The position numbers were made by a program, and so were the translations under genes. The notes under the pieces were generated by a model. The model was not told the origin of the DNA. It made no database searches and saw nothing but the letters and a program-made list of their open reading frames with translations. Below, piece by piece: positions 47,901-61,174 of a stretch of 64,000 bases of DNA. This DNA is from Nomia melanderi (Eukaryota > Arthropoda > Insecta > Hymenoptera > Halictidae), in NCBI RefSeq assembly GCF_051020985.1, contig NC_135001.1, positions 12,579,896 through 12,643,895 on the forward strand, written 5' to 3'. How positions within the stretch are numbered: position 1 is the stretch's first letter; each line of letters starts with the position of its first letter.

Positions 47901-50049
47901 AAGTTAAGTTCATTATCGAAACCATGAATTTTCTCGACGAAAATGAAGAAAAACGAAATTTCATTTGTCAAGGTGGGAAACAATAATCCGATTCCCATAG
48001 AACTCGAAGAAGCCGCGGTTAAGCCGTGTATGGGCATCAAACGAAACGAAAGAAACGATTTCTCCGGCATTGTTCCCTGAACTCTTTTCTTTGCTTCCGA
48101 AACCGGTTGAACACGACGACCACGTCATCGGTTGCACTACCATTTAAAGAAGATAATATATCCAGGAATGTCATTCGCCGCGGAGATATTTTCGGTTCCG
48201 ATCCTAGTAACTTTCCTCCGTGCCCTCTCCCCTTTTTCGAGGGAAGTCACTGAACCTCCTTCGGTTCGATCGCATCTGTTTGCAGAATAATCGACTCCTG
48301 GTCCAGCGGAAATCGATTAGCCTTTATCGGACGACAATTTTTCCAAACCCTTCGCACTATATAGGTGCCTCTCAGTCGCCACTTATTTTGATACAGCACA
48401 GTCATGAAATTTGAAATTTAATATTATCTAATCATTCCACCTGTAAAACATCATTACTGGCTTCTCCAAAATGGAAAGAATGAGAAAAATTAAAAAATTG
48501 AATTTCTGCCACTTTCGAAATAACGAATACTTCTGGAAATAATTGCATGTATAGGTTGAAATGGGACACCCCGCATATGTCCTAAGGCGTTGCGCAACGA
48601 GGCGAGAAAATAGGAAACGAACACGGTGAGGTAACCGCACACGAAAATTGACAAATCGGTCGATAGCAATTGTACATATTCTTCGGCACTGTATTTGCGG
48701 CCCGTAGTTTCTCGAATTAAAGTCTTTTAACGAGGGTCATTCCGATCGACTGGACACTTGACCTCGTTGACACGGTTTCCGGTCCGGCTCTATCCTCGCC
48801 GACTCCTCTATGGCTTCTTTCTGCCGGAAGATAAGACACGAAAAGAAAAACGAAGCTTTTCTCGATAGTTTCGGTGCTCCTCGGAGCTTTTCGAGAGCTA
48901 TCTTCCCTTGTTATCTACCTTTTCTTCTGCATTCTACATATTCTCTACGCTGCGAAACCGTTAGCCCTTTGAATCCCAAGCTTTATCCTTATTTCATGAT
49001 CCTCTGCAGCGAGTTTTTCTCTTTTTACACACTTAAGTATCAATTTTCAAGCGTTTTCTTTGCTTACTTACATTATTATCAACTGTATTTTATGACATAC
49101 TGAAACGTACATATCTTACTTGCTTTTTTTATGAAACACAAACGTAAAATATGACTGTTTGGCCCCAGCAAATTGTAGAAATATCAAAGTTCGCAAACTT
49201 CATTTCACTTTCTAACAAAGTTAGTTTTCTGTATTCTTAGGATACTATATAAAGTCGACTCACTCGTCAAAATATTAAAATTATAAATAATTATAATTAT
49301 CGATCATAAACGGTGAGTATTTTCACATTAAGCATTGTTCCAGCCAACGATTACTTCAATTTCACGTTACAAAAGTAAGAAATAAATACTTTCAAACTAA
49401 ACTACAAGTTATGCTGTTTAAATATATTCTTAATTATCTAGAATATTACAAAGAAAACCAAACACGTTGTCGCAAAAAGACAAAAGTATCGCAACAAAGA
49501 TCATATACCGCCAGATAACTTGGTTTCGTGTCGGGACACTCGGCTCGCGTATCCGGTTAAACGCAAAGGTAATTAGACTGGACGAAACTCGGCTTAATTG
49601 AAGAGCAGGCGACAGCTAACTGGAAGACATCGTAGCATGGTCCATTGTGCTCGGTCGAAAGCTCTCGGAAAGCTCTCCCCCCCCCCCCCCCTCTCTAGCG
49701 TTGGTGACCTTTCACCTCTGTCCATTCGCTTCAACCTACTAACCGGCCTTCTCTTCCTGTTAACGGCCGTTAGTTCTAGATCCCTGTGTGACAAACTTGG
49801 CCAGGACCTAGGATAGATATACGCGGCCGGCTCTAACTGGTAACTAACTGCTGAAATAGGAGCCCTATGGTGCGCGCTTATGCTACCAGGATTAGGTGTA
49901 TGTTTAAGGCATCCTAATCTGTAATACATTTGCCCTATTCAAGGAAAGATACCAAGAAATCGTTGTTATTAGTAGGTACCGGAAAAAGTTGGTGCGATTT
50001 TTTTGTCGGCAATGAACTGATGTCCCGTTTCAATTGGTATTTCAGTGGT
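47901..50049. other. Non-coding stretch, no gene recognised
   Basis: Moderately GC-rich at 48000-48340 and 48560-48960, with ORFs in several frames but no domain. It contains the poly-C run listed separately. Confidence 0.4.
49677..49691 (+). repeat. Homopolymer C run of 15
   Basis: Fifteen consecutive C residues followed by TCTCT. Unusual in this AT-rich sequence and prone to length error or polymorphism. Confidence 0.85.
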
Positions 50050-50380
50050 TTAACACTAGATTCACGAACATTTACTGTACAGTTCGGTCCATTGTTCGTA
50101 GAAAAATTGATATTCGTTCATTTACATGTTGGTAATTAGAGGTTTGACACTAAAACTACGTCAGCAAACAGCAAAACGCCGTCATAATTAAAGTACTTGA
50201 AAAATACAAATTCTGAAGTGGGTCGATTTGAGTCGTTTGGTAGTTTTAGTGTTAAAAGTAGATAATTGGGATACATATTTGTACAACTGCATCAATGAAA
50301 ATTAATCCAAACATTTACCAAATAATGTTGATAAAATTCAACATAAATTAAGTTGACTTGTTCTGTAACTGTAGTGTTAA
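50050..50380 (+). mobile_element. Family A TTAA MITE with nested element
   Basis: The left end TTAA then CACTAGATTCACG and the body (AAAAATTGATATTCGTTC, AATTAGAGGTTT, CCAAACATTTACC, AATAATGTT) align with the simple copy at 56657. The right end on the opposite strand is TTAA then CACTACAGTTACAGAAC. It is 331 bp long because a 112-bp element is inserted at 50144. Confidence 0.85.
50144..50255. mobile_element. Family C MITE nested in a family A MITE
   Basis: The ends CACTAAAACTACGTC and, on the opposite strand, CACTAAAACTACC are identical for 12 bases. TTAA follows on the right and TTGA precedes on the left (one change). The uninterrupted site, GAGGTTTAAAAATAG, is preserved in the sister element at 56657, so both insertion boundaries are directly visible. 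Confidence 0.88.
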
Positions 50381-52944
50381 TGAATAAAATTCGTATTAGC
50401 ATCAAGTTATAAAATATAATTATTTTACGAAAATGGTCTGTGTGTTTACTTTGAGAATAGGAAAAAGAGCTTTAGTATTAGAGGAGGTCAATCTTTAAGT
50501 TTATTTAAATTTTGATAGAATAAGTAAATTAATTAGGTAAAATAAATCTTGAAATTTATTCATTTCACCTTCTTTTTGTAGAATGATGATACTTTATGTG
50601 GGAAATCAATTTACTTACCTTTAATAATTGTTAAATAATTTTAAAGAAATTTCACAGAACGTTTTATTTTTTCGACGAATTATATTCCACTTTATACACG
50701 TAGATCTCGTTTGAAGTATAATAAAGACGAAACTATTTTATATGCCATCGTAAACTGTCCAACTCTCTCCTGGACAATTTGTTTCCCGAACGAGCCATTC
50801 ACGAGTAATTTAAGGTACCTGTGTTGGACAAACTGCCTAGTATATTGCGTGTTCAACTCTCGTAAAGTGAACTTAATTCCGAAGGAAAGCTGGAATGCAT
50901 CCGAAGACGTAATTGAAGCAGACTGTGCCAAAACTTGAAAGAACTTTGCCTGTGATCTGATGAATTCTATGGAACCTTTAATGAGACGAGGAAATTAGCA
51001 AAATGAACAAGTAACTTTGGTGCAACAAGTCAGTTTCTAGGGTTACAGACATCTACAGAGGTCAAAAATATACATTTCTCAAAAATTTATTGACGTTTCG
51101 TAAATTAAGAAGATTCCTCCAAAAATCTTATTGAAAAATTTGTAAAAATTATATCACTTCAATTTTTATAATGATTAATACGCTAAAGATGTGCAAATTC
51201 ACAGTCCTGTATGTGAATTTATAAAAACGAAAATGAAGTAGAACTTTAATCTCCGTATTCAAGGTTTGAATGTAAACTTTTAAATTGAAACATTTCCCCG
51301 ACATTTTAGGATTTCCCATTTTTACCGCAAATATTGATTTTAAAGCAAAAGTTTCATCTCCCAATTTCTCATTTCTCGTCTCTCGATTCAGTTCCTTTAA
51401 CTCTCGTACAAACCGACCAGGATATTACATGAAATTTATCAACGAAATTTTCAGGGATTGTTAAAAGTACATATTTTCAGACAATGATAATAGTAACTCG
51501 TTAAATGTAATGTTACGTATGAAAAATATTGTCAAGTACGACTACACGTTTACCATTCTCAAGCGATTCGAACTGCTTAAAACCGATTGCGTTGAAAATC
51601 CATTCGGAAATGAGTTTAGAAGGTATCCGATGGTAGAAGCAAAGAGTCTGGAAAGAGCGTGGAAACGTTTGAATCAAATCCTCTTTTTCTTCGGGTCTGT
51701 ACCGTTCTGCGGCGACAGCCGCGACGCGGTGCCGCTTTATTCCGTACACGTTCCGTTTTCCGCTGGCTATTCGACGGAACTCCTTGCGTAACCGGAAAGG
51801 GCTCGGTAAAATCTACGGCGGATATCGCCAGCCATGACCGTAATGCAAACTTGACACACGAATTCGATAAATAATTCCCATTGTCCTATTGTCTTAATGC
51901 ACGTTTTCAAGAGGTCCCTTTTATTACCTTATTCTCTTTCAAATTTCTAATTGTAAGCTAGTTCTTTGTCTTCGGAATAAAATAAAAGAGATAAGGAGCA
52001 TCTGTTTGTAAGCTTTTTTATAAAAATAAGGTCCATTTTATAGTCTCAATATCGTGGATCAGTATAAATGCTGTAAATGCTCGATTATTTGTTTTCAAAT
52101 CGTTTAGAACATTTGTAAAGCGTTTCTCTGGAAGCATCTTTCAATCTTGTAAATGATTCAAATATGTGGGTTCACCAAATTCTTTAAAATGTAGCAAGTA
52201 CTGAATTAAAAAAGCAACTTTAATGTATAATATGTAATTAAGAAACTTAAAATTGCTGAAGTTGCTTTAAAAATAAGTGTCTAGATACTCTTAACAGTGA
52301 CAATTTGACAATGTATCTTTTAATCAGTCAATAAAATTAACCAATGACGAGTATACACATGAAACGCAGGACAACTGTGCAGAATAAAGCGAAACAGGAT
52401 AGTATTTCTAACTTCAAAGTCCTTTTTTGTTTTCGAAATATCACGAAAAATCGTTTGATCGTTTCATTGAGCCTATTGTCAGTGAAACTGGCGGCGAAAC
52501 CCCGCGATGGTGCGTTAGAACTTACGCCGAAACCACAAATCCAATCCTCTGACCATATCAGCGAGCTAAACGGAGGGACACGTTTCAGGATACGAAACGT
52601 GACTGAAACAGACAACTAATTAGCAATCCGGAGACCACTGAGGCAGTCCAGTCTACACGTATTTAACCGGACAGTTGACGCTCGATAAAACAGCACGAAC
52701 GATTGCTTTCCAAATGGACGGCGCTCGCGTTACCTATTACACGCTAGTACTATAGGGTGTCTCGTAATTAATTTCACTTTACACAATAATTACAGTGACA
52801 GAAATAATAACACTCCGTCGTTATCGCGCAAACTAAATAGTTTCAAATTTAAATTTGAAAATTCAGCTTATTCTCTATTGCAAAAACTGTTTTATTAGAT
52901 ACTTTTATTACTTTATAAATTATATCAATTGAGTTAGGTTTTTG
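50381..52944. other. Non-coding stretch, no gene recognised
   Basis: AT-rich, with GC-richer patches at 51640-51800 and 52470-52740. The ORFs at 52344-52619 run on both strands at once and resemble no family. A TAGGGTGTCTCGTAATTAAT motif at 52756 resembles transposon ends, with no partner found. Confidence 0.4.
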
Positions 52945-53660
52945 TAGCAGTCCTAGATTCATGACCACAGTAATTACGAATTCAATCCTGAGGTCAAGAT
53001 TTCACTGATATAAAACTTCCAACTGGGTAGCCAATAGGAAGAAAGGGCAACTTAGGGCCGAAGATAGATCTAGACTATGCTGCCCAGGTATCATGAAAAG
53101 AAAAGTGGGGATTATACGTCTTGGAAGGTCGCCAGAGTCTCGCGGGCCTCGTAGTTTAGCACTGATGAGATCCTAGAATCAAGATATCATCGGGGCAAAG
53201 CCTTCAACTAGCTAGCCAGTGGGAAGAGGGAACCACTTAGGATCCAAGACAAGTCTAGATTATACTGATCAGGTGTCATGGACGAAAAAATGGGGATCGT
53301 TCGACCTGGAAGGTCGCCAGGGCCTTAGGGACCACGTAGTCTACCACCCATGAGATCCTAGAACCTCAATTACCAAGCGAATAAGAAGCCAATGACAACT
53401 TGCAACGCAGAATGGGTCTAGATTCTTGTATCTTAGTGTAAGCAAACGAAAATTGATTCTTTAATTTGAAAAGTTACTAGAGTTTTAGGGCTTTGTGCAG
53501 TTTAATCTGACTAGGATCCTAGAATGTGTTCTCATGGAAGCAATAGCTCCATCTATCTAACCAGTGAGAAAATGGCACTACTTGTAGCTTCGAATAGATC
53601 TACACTATCATATGTAACTGGTAAGAAAAAGGGGAATTGTTCATTCTGGCAACATGATGC
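52945..53660. repeat. Decayed array of the 185-bp satellite family
   Basis: About four degenerate units follow the same order of motifs as the satellite at 19516. Each has (C/G)CCA(A/G)T(A/G)GGAAG, then CACTTAGGATCC-like sequence, TCTAGACTAT or TCTAGATTAT, CAGGTATCATG or CAGGTGTCATGG, GGAAGGTCGCCAG, GTAGTTTAGCACTGATGAG and GATCCTAGAA(T/C)C. Unit starts near 53025, 53211, 53374 and 53554 give spacings of about 186, 163 and 180 bp. Matches to the young array include TCTAGACTAT, CCAGGT, GGATT, TTAGCA-TGAT and the GGGGCAAAG/GGGACGAAG region. Divergence is high, with indels. Confidence 0.75.
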
Positions 53661-54772
53661 TGAAAAATAAGATTTACGACAACACTTTCTCCCATATTTC
53701 AATAGTCAAATATATTATTGAAAGAATATAGCGAGAATTGCGAATCCAGTTAAATAACAAAGAGCTTGCGAATCGAACGAGTTTTCAGAAACTTTTATCT
53801 TTACAAGTTCCCAACATAAATGAAACATTTACATTTTCAGCACTTCGGCTATTAAAACCAGCTGTTACATTATTCATTGAATTATAATAATTTTAAACGA
53901 AACGATGACAGTACGAACTATTCAACGTTCAGTTAACTCATTAAACAATAATAACTTCAGTCTATACAACAATAGGGTAAACATTCGAATAACTTCTCTC
54001 TACGAAAAATTTGTCTGCGCGACCCATCGAGAAATGATAAAATCATGTCGACGTGAAAAAAATATCGTCGAACGTAACGCCCGCCGAAACACGGGACCGA
54101 TAAAAAGAGTTATTCGTTCGATCAGTTAAATAATATATTAGCTGATAACGTTCGCGTTCGGTTTGTTTGGTAACAGCAGTTCTCGGTGTCCACGGGGATT
54201 CGGAATTGACTGACCGAGGTCGGATCCACCTACGTCAGGGCCGAGGTGCACGTGCGGCCGTCCGGCCGTTGCATCGGAACGAAAACCGCGATGCAAGATT
54301 TATCGTCGGCCATTTATTTCGGCCGGCCGTGCCGGGCGCGGTAATGTCCGGCAGCCGCGTTTCCGGAACGAAATGAGAAATTTCCGCCGGCACGGCGGAA
54401 GATAAGTATCGATTAGTCGATCCGCGTCGCTCTTTAGAATGCGTACCGTTAATTTATCGCGTGCCGTTACGCCTGGACGAGGGAAGGAATAGCGAAACGG
54501 ACGAAAAACATGGACAAAAAAAAAGAAATGGGAGGACAGAAGAGAAATTGGACAAGCTTTTCAATCAGTAGTCGAACGAAGAATGGAGAACAGGGGTGAA
54601 ATTTATTCGATTCGGATGAATTTACGATTCCCGGCAGCGATGAAAAATGTTTACGGTGGCCTCCACTGATGGAGGACCATTTTCAAACATTCATTCTCGG
54701 CCGCGGCTCGCTTATTTGTTTAAATTTTCCGTTCGACGGGACTAGCGGCGTGACTGGAATTTATAGGGGTTG
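53661..54772. other. Non-coding with a CpG-rich island
   Basis: AT-rich to about 54140. At 54170-54490 the sequence is markedly GC- and CpG-rich (GGCCGTCCGGCCG, TTCGGCCGGCCGTGCCGGGC, CCGCCGGCACGGCGG). No coding exon was recognised. It could be a promoter or enhancer, but no core promoter motif was identified. Confidence 0.4.
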
Positions 54773-55028
54773 TTATCACTAAACGTACCCGTACTTTATA
54801 CATAACTATTCCTATTGTAACCGGTCAAATAATTGATTTTAAAATAAAGATAAACGAGTTAGACGATAAATTTTTTCTTCGTGGCGATGGAAACGAAAGA
54901 AAAGGCAAAAACTGATTAATTGGAAGTATTAGAATTGACATAAAGTTGAATGGACGGAGGAAAATACAAAATTTTTAATTAAATTTTAAAACTGATCATT
55001 AGACCGGTCACGATATGCTTAGTGTTAA
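54773..55028 (+). mobile_element. Family B TTAA MITE, 256 bp
   Basis: It starts TTAT (decayed TTAA) then CACTAAACGTACCCGTA and ends CGATATGCTTAGTGTTAA. The inner sequence aligns with the copy at 28008 throughout, which defines the family. There is no ORF of note. Confidence 0.75.
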
Positions 55029-55904
55029 AAGGGAGGTATAAAAAGTTGGAAATACGTTAATGTTTTACGTTAAAACGTGGATTCTATGTTAATGTTTACA
55101 GTCTTACTATTGCATATTTGGAAATTTGGACTGTTTGAATTTGAGTAAAATGCTTTATTGAGCAATTGTTTATAAAGTAACTGTGTTTGATGTTTATTAC
55201 CTATATATAAACATTTGCAGTGTTAGTGAACTGCGTGGGCAGCGTGTGTAAATTATAGAAATGACAGAAGTACATAAATTTTCAAAAATGTATGAAATGC
55301 ACGATTTATTCGGAATTAATGAGATCCAAATTTATGTATGGTTAACTGAGATTCATCGTAAGGAAAGGAACATTTTCTCGATTTTTATGTCCTTACATTT
55401 TTTAGTTGTGTAACTACAAAGATATTAAAAAAGTCGGTTTATTTTCATTTGCATAATTATTAGCGATATAAAGAATATGTAAAATTGCTCGTTTTCACGT
55501 TTCTACTGTATGGGCATCAACAATGATCACCCACTTATTTGTTTAGAACGTTATAATAAGAGATTCAAGTTGATAAAAATCAATGAAGGTGGAATCCGAA
55601 GACGGAAGATAAGAGGAAAGGTGAAAGAAAATTAAATAATAGATCTCGCTGCGGGAGAAAATGTACAGGGGTGCGCCGATCATGGCAACGGCCACACCCT
55701 GTCGCTCAACACGCATAAATGAGCTTAGCAGACCAACATAATTTTCGTTTCAATGGTTGAGCGGACTTTCGCTGAAGTAACAATGCAGCTATTTATTTTT
55801 GAAACTGTTGTCTCTGGTTCTTTTTTTAAAAAATACTATCGTTTGTGAATTCAATGTATTAATTCAGTGTAATGTTAACTTATGACCACAATCATTAAGT
55901 GTTA
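55029..55904. other. AT-rich non-coding stretch
   Basis: Nothing recognisable beyond simple AT-rich sequence. Confidence 0.45.
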
Positions 55905-56200
55905 CAATTTTTAAGTAAGCATATTTGTATTAAATGATTAAAAATCTTAATCTAGTACTATTAATCCTAATTAATAGTAAAACTGCTATAATATTTAGAT
56001 AAGTATGTTTATTTCAAATTATTAAAAACTATATTGAATTATTAAAAATCTCCATTTAGTACAAAACTATTACATAATCTTAAATAATAGTAAAACTGCT
56101 ATAATTTTTCGGTAAGAACATACCTATAACAACCTATAATAAGTTGTTAAAAATATTCAACTAGTATAGAACTATAGATCTTAACTAATAGTAGCTTTAA
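55905..56200. repeat. Diverged AT-rich tandem repeat, about 105-bp period
   Basis: Three units share ATTAAAAATCT(C/T), TAGTAC or TAGTAT, AATAGTAAAACTGCTATAAT and TAAG(T/A)A(T/C)AT. The shared AAAAAT segments begin near 55938, 56040 and 56149. Units differ by substitutions and small indels, so the duplication is old. Confidence 0.65.
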
Positions 56201-56656
56201 CTTTAGGGAAGAATCTTTTCATTATTTAAATTTGATAATACCCATTCGTAACGATACCAAGCAAAAATTGATTAATAAATCGGCAATAAATAAGCGCTGC
56301 TGATAAAAAGCCGTTTTATATATCCCTCAACGATAAATAATGATTCTGATCAGCTTATCTGTAAGGCAATCGTAAGGCAGTTGCTGAAATCACAGTGTTA
56401 ACATATTTGAAATATCAGTGAGCATTTACCTAATATAATATTAATCAAAAAACATTAAAGTACAAGCAGTTAAAAAGAAATAATTTAGTCTTCATTAAAT
56501 AATTCACTATTTCTCAGTAATTGACTACCAACTTATACTTTACTAATAGCTTATGTTAATTTAATGTTACCGTCGATTCTTATTTTCAAGCAATTTCAGT
56601 CATTAAGCTAGCATATCTGGTCGTGAAATCTTCTGTTGCTGCATAGGCCAACGTTC

Positions 56657-56838
56657 TTAACACTAGGTTTATGGGCATTTATTGTACAATTTATTCGATT
56701 GTTCCTGGAAAAATTGATATTCGTTCGTTTAGATCTTGGAAATTAGAGGTTTAAAAATAGACAACTAAACATTCATAAAATAATGTTTCTAAAACTCAAT
56801 ATGCATCAAATTGGCGCGTTCCGTAAACCTAGCGTTAA
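56657..56838 (+). mobile_element. Family A TTAA MITE, simplest full copy (182 bp)
   Basis: TTAA then CACTAGGTTTATGGGC at the left; opposite-strand right end TTAA then CGCTAGGTTTACGGAACG. Uninterrupted, so it serves as the reference for the copies at 26198, 27714, 50050, 60105 and 63026. There is no coding capacity. Confidence 0.85.
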
Positions 56839-58978
56839 ACGTGAAAAAACATGTAACGCCGTTTTTATGAACGTTTTGATCACGAGCTGAAACTGGCATA
56901 GCAACTAGAGAGAAAATAAGAGTCGATCCAGGAGCGACATGCAAAGTTGCGTGCACGCAATCAGACGTTGCGTCCAGACAACGGAAAATCAATCCCGTCT
57001 GCGGTAGGAAAGTAATTTCTAGAATGAGTCAGGCCCTTTTCGACCACTTTCAACCCTCCTCGGGTAAACACATTAAGGTTTCACTCAAATCACTCGTGAG
57101 AGTTTCCCTCGTGAGTCCAGCTCCGATGTATCACTTAATACTTAATCAAACTAATCAGACTACGCGCATACACCATTAAAATATTTTTCCATCAAAATTG
57201 ACATTGAATGTATTAAATGATAAATACTGAAATAGACAAAACTTCCTTTGTACTAACGGTTTAACAGATAAAAACGTATGTAATTTGATTGCGAACGGGT
57301 GAATATAAAATGTAGAATAATATTTTTTTCATTTGAAGTTCTGGTTTTTCAGAGAAATCATGCGTGAATATTTGTTGAATACACGTCCGATTCCTGGACA
57401 AATACAAATGGTACAACGAAAGATTATCCTATTTGCAGAAATATACAAACGTGGGGTGAAATTTTTACATTTGACGCAAAGGATTTTAGAGAAATCGAAT
57501 TCGAGCGTGTTTCGAATGGCAAGCAGTCGAATGCAGATATGTTGGACGAATTTTTGTAATTTTGTGTTGAATTTTCTCGAAACAAGTTATCAAAGGGAAA
57601 ACATTTCATTCTACATTTTACCCGTTTTTCCATGAAAAATAGCATTCCTTTGAATAAATGGCATCTATTAATATTTATCGCAATAAAATATGTTTCACAG
57701 TATTATAATTAAACTTTTAATCACGCAACAATCATTGCTCAGAAATTGATATAGCTCAGAATCGATGTACCGAATAACAGTTATGACTTTATTTCCGTTC
57801 TCCATAACTGTTTCAGTCAGAACCGATATAATACCAGTTTCAATCAGTTATTTCCGGCACCTTCTCAATCCCTGATAACAGTACACTCGCGAATTAATAC
57901 GAGCAGCAATAGAATCATGAACCCCCCGATGGCCGCGGGGTCACGGAGCAAATTTCTAAGCGGAAGCCGCGCCGCGATACGCATACCTCGCAAAACTTGG
58001 AATTCATCGGGAAAATGGTCCATCCAAAATGTTCGCTCGGCGAGGTCGGATGTGTGTCCCAGATTCGGTTTTGCCCGATTCTACGTAAACATCGTGAATC
58101 TCCGGAACAACGGGTGCGCGCCTGCGGCCCTTGAGTTACGACTCGGCAAACAATCGCGGAGACGCCTCTAGACGATCCTCTAAAACAATCACGAGCGAGC
58201 CGCGTTCTCTAGCGAAGGGATGGGACTCGTACGAGCTGGCACGGCGCGTTTACGTGACGAGTATACAATACTCCGACACGTGTGGTATCTTGACGCGACG
58301 GACCGCGAGAATCAACGTAAACATGCCTCTTCACGACGATTAGTCGCATGGTTCATAAAGATTTTCAGCACAGAATGGAACGGAAAATTGAATACACTCG
58401 ATTTCAAGAGAAAGAGGTCATTGAAAGGAATGAATATCATTCATGTTTAGTTCCTACCCCCTTAATATATTGTTTATTGAAACATATATATGATTGCCTT
58501 TAGAAAAGTTCAACGTTATTTTCTGATTGCTGGGTGAGTAAGTTATTTCAGATGGCTGTTTTTATTTACTCACCCTAAATATACACCATCATACAGATCA
58601 ATAAACTAAGCTTCATTCAAAACATTTATTTTTTTATTATTTGAATGGACATATTCGTAGATATTGCGTAGCAGTTGATAAAAATTAATGTTCCAAGATT
58701 TTTTCCTTGACGTTAATATGGCAATTTGATTTCTGAGCACTGATTAAGATAAAAGTTACGAAGTGTAGCAGCTCGAACAAAGTGACGTTTACGAGCGAAG
58801 TGAGTGTCGCGATGTTCCAAGTTAGATGGCTTGCGAACTGGTATGATGGGAAGTTGCGTGGCTATCTTATCGTTTCAAGTTGTACAATAGTTCTGACACG
58901 ACGAGGATTGTCAAGAGTTTCTGTAAAAAGGATCTTTAAAAGAAAATAATAAAAGAAAAGCAATCTGACTTGAATTCT
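56839..58978. other. Non-coding stretch with a CpG-rich patch
   Basis: AT-rich except for a CpG-rich patch at 57910-58330 with overlapping ORFs in several frames and no recognisable domain. Confidence 0.4.
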
Positions 58979-59185
58979 TTAACACTAAATGACTCACCTT
59001 GGATTTCTGCTTATGCAATTCTTGGAAAGATACATTGGCTTTCCTGAGAAATTTTTTTCGTAAATTGGTTTGCAAATACACATTCTAAAATACAAATCAA
59101 GGAAAATCTTAATAAATGCATTTTTCTAATTTATACAAGAAAATAAGTATTAGGCAATTTAATTGCTCGGTAGTTTTACTGTTAA
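58979..59185. mobile_element. TTAA-bounded MITE related to family C
   Basis: TTAA then CACTAAATGACTCACC at the left; opposite-strand right end TTAA then CAGTAAAACTACCGAGC. The right end matches family C (CACTAAAACTACC) with one change. Length 207 bp, non-coding. Confidence 0.62.
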
Positions 59186-60104
59186 ATGATTCTTTCTTTT
59201 GAATTACCTTTCCTTTGTCTTCGTTTCTTTTTCCATTTTTGTTTAATTTGGACAATTGATCAATAATAGAGCTACTATATAGGTAAAAATTAGTTATTTA
59301 AAATGTTTTGTTTTATAATTAATGAAAGTATAAAATACTGCAGTGGAAATTCATCAAACATAGTCATTGATTTGTACAGGTACTATAGTGACAGTGACCC
59401 CAACTTTATGAAGGAGGACTATAAAAATTGATTGTGTCCACGAAAAATGTTTCTGACGCATGTTTTCCAACTCCAAAATAACAGGTAACAAAGTTTCGAC
59501 TGAATTGAAACGAATTCAGGTCTAAACGAGTTCACACATTTGGTAGCGCTGTTTTGTTTGGAAACCGTCCATAGCGGAACCCCTGGGTGCTTTATTTCTA
59601 ACATTCTATTCAGCAGAATGTAGGGCACGCGTACCTAACATTCAGAGTTGTAATATATCTCGTGAAGAATGTATTAACTATTTGTTAATAATTATTTGAA
59701 TTAACACCTAAACACGTTCAGAAAGATAATATTGCAATTTCTGCGTTATACAAGCATCTAAAGAAATGAATGTTTTTTTTAATTTAAATGACAAAGCATT
59801 AAAAGAAACTTGTTAGATATCAATAATAGAAATAGAAATAATAGAAATTAAAATATGAAAGGGTGAAAATTTTTGTGAATCTAAGGAACAAAATTATTCG
59901 TCCTGCAGTCGAATGCCGTCATAATGGCGATTTCAGGCTTTAATACCTAAAATTGAAAGTTACCAGTGAATAATTCAATTACTCAAATAACGAAAATTGT
60001 AATGCAAATTGCTTTGTAAGTAAAACGATATTGTAAAGTAAAGTTACAAGGTTAATCCTTAAAGCTTAATCCTTCAGTCATAGGTAATCCTTCAATTCCT
60101 TTAA

Positions 60105-60159
60105 TTTTTATACAATTGAATATGAGTGAAATTGACTCGTTTCGTACATCTAGCGTTAA
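60105..60159 (+). mobile_element. Solo right end of a family A MITE
   Basis: AAATTGACTCGTTTCGTACATCTAGCGTTAA matches the right end of the copy at 26198 with few changes; the sequence just before it (TTTTTATACAATTGAATATG) also matches. A left end is not clear; TTAACACCTAAACACGTTC at 59701 is a weak candidate. Confidence 0.6.
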
Positions 60160-61174
60160 ATGTGTTTTTTAGTGTGATACAGTTCTATACGTAAATCGAG
60201 ACTAGAATTTTGAAAAAATTCGAGCGACGTGGATCCCGCGTTGCCCGCGGCTAAAGGGTTAATCGACTCGAGAATACTTTCGAGTCGTAGAACGTAAACA
60301 GAGAAAGTTTCTACGAGGGTTGAAGGGGGTGCGGGCTCATTGAAGGTTCGAAAGGAAGCCAACCGAACGGGTTCTCTTCCTCTCCATGCGTCCAGGTCCC
60401 TAGTAGACGGCCGCTAGTCGTCAACCCCGACGGTGGAATCTAATTTTAAAACGACCTATATTTAGCCGAAACTTATTCCAGCAGCGGTGTGCACCGGGTC
60501 ACCGGACTTCTCGTTCACGAACGGGATTATCCTGATACAGCCGGAGGATGAATAAGGAAAGCCTGCTTGGGTTCCAAACTTTCCGAAGATCGCTTAGTCC
60601 TCTTGTGACGCCATGTTACTCAGAAGTCGCATACTCGTATGGTGAGTCACGGAAATTTGGTGAGTCATTAAAATTTAAACATTGCTTTGTAACACGTTAG
60701 ACGATGGAAAATTTAAAGTTGTATGTTGTATGTTATTCTGTTCTGTCAATTCGAACTGTGTATTTATATATTTGTTTATTAAATCATTCATCATTCATAT
60801 TATGCTGCGCAATTCTGTAAATACATAAATACGTTCGGGTGCGTTTAACATTTTTGTTGTGTCATTTAAATTGAGTGAAATGGATGGATTTAAATTGACC
60901 GGTAGCGGATTCTTGTTTATCACAGTAATGCAGGCTTGCAACAAGTTATAATTGCATTCTTAGGATTAGTGCATTCTCATACTTCTATCCGCATTTGTTT
61001 ATATTCTTAGTTAATATTAAGGAAGGAAACAAAAATTTTCCACTATAAATTAGTTCTAGCGACCAAAAACTTCCTGTTCAACCCAATAATAGACAAACAC
61101 TATCTCAATCAATATCAGCTTGGCCAAAAAGTCTTGTATTCTTGTCACGAATTTTTAATACAGATGTCATCCCA
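60160..61174. other. Non-coding stretch
   Basis: GC-richer at 60220-60560, then AT-rich. No gene was recognised. Confidence 0.4.

Noticed and set aside
52337..52619. Opposed 91- and 92-codon ORFs
   Set aside because: They mirror each other on the two strands, with no splice sites or domain.
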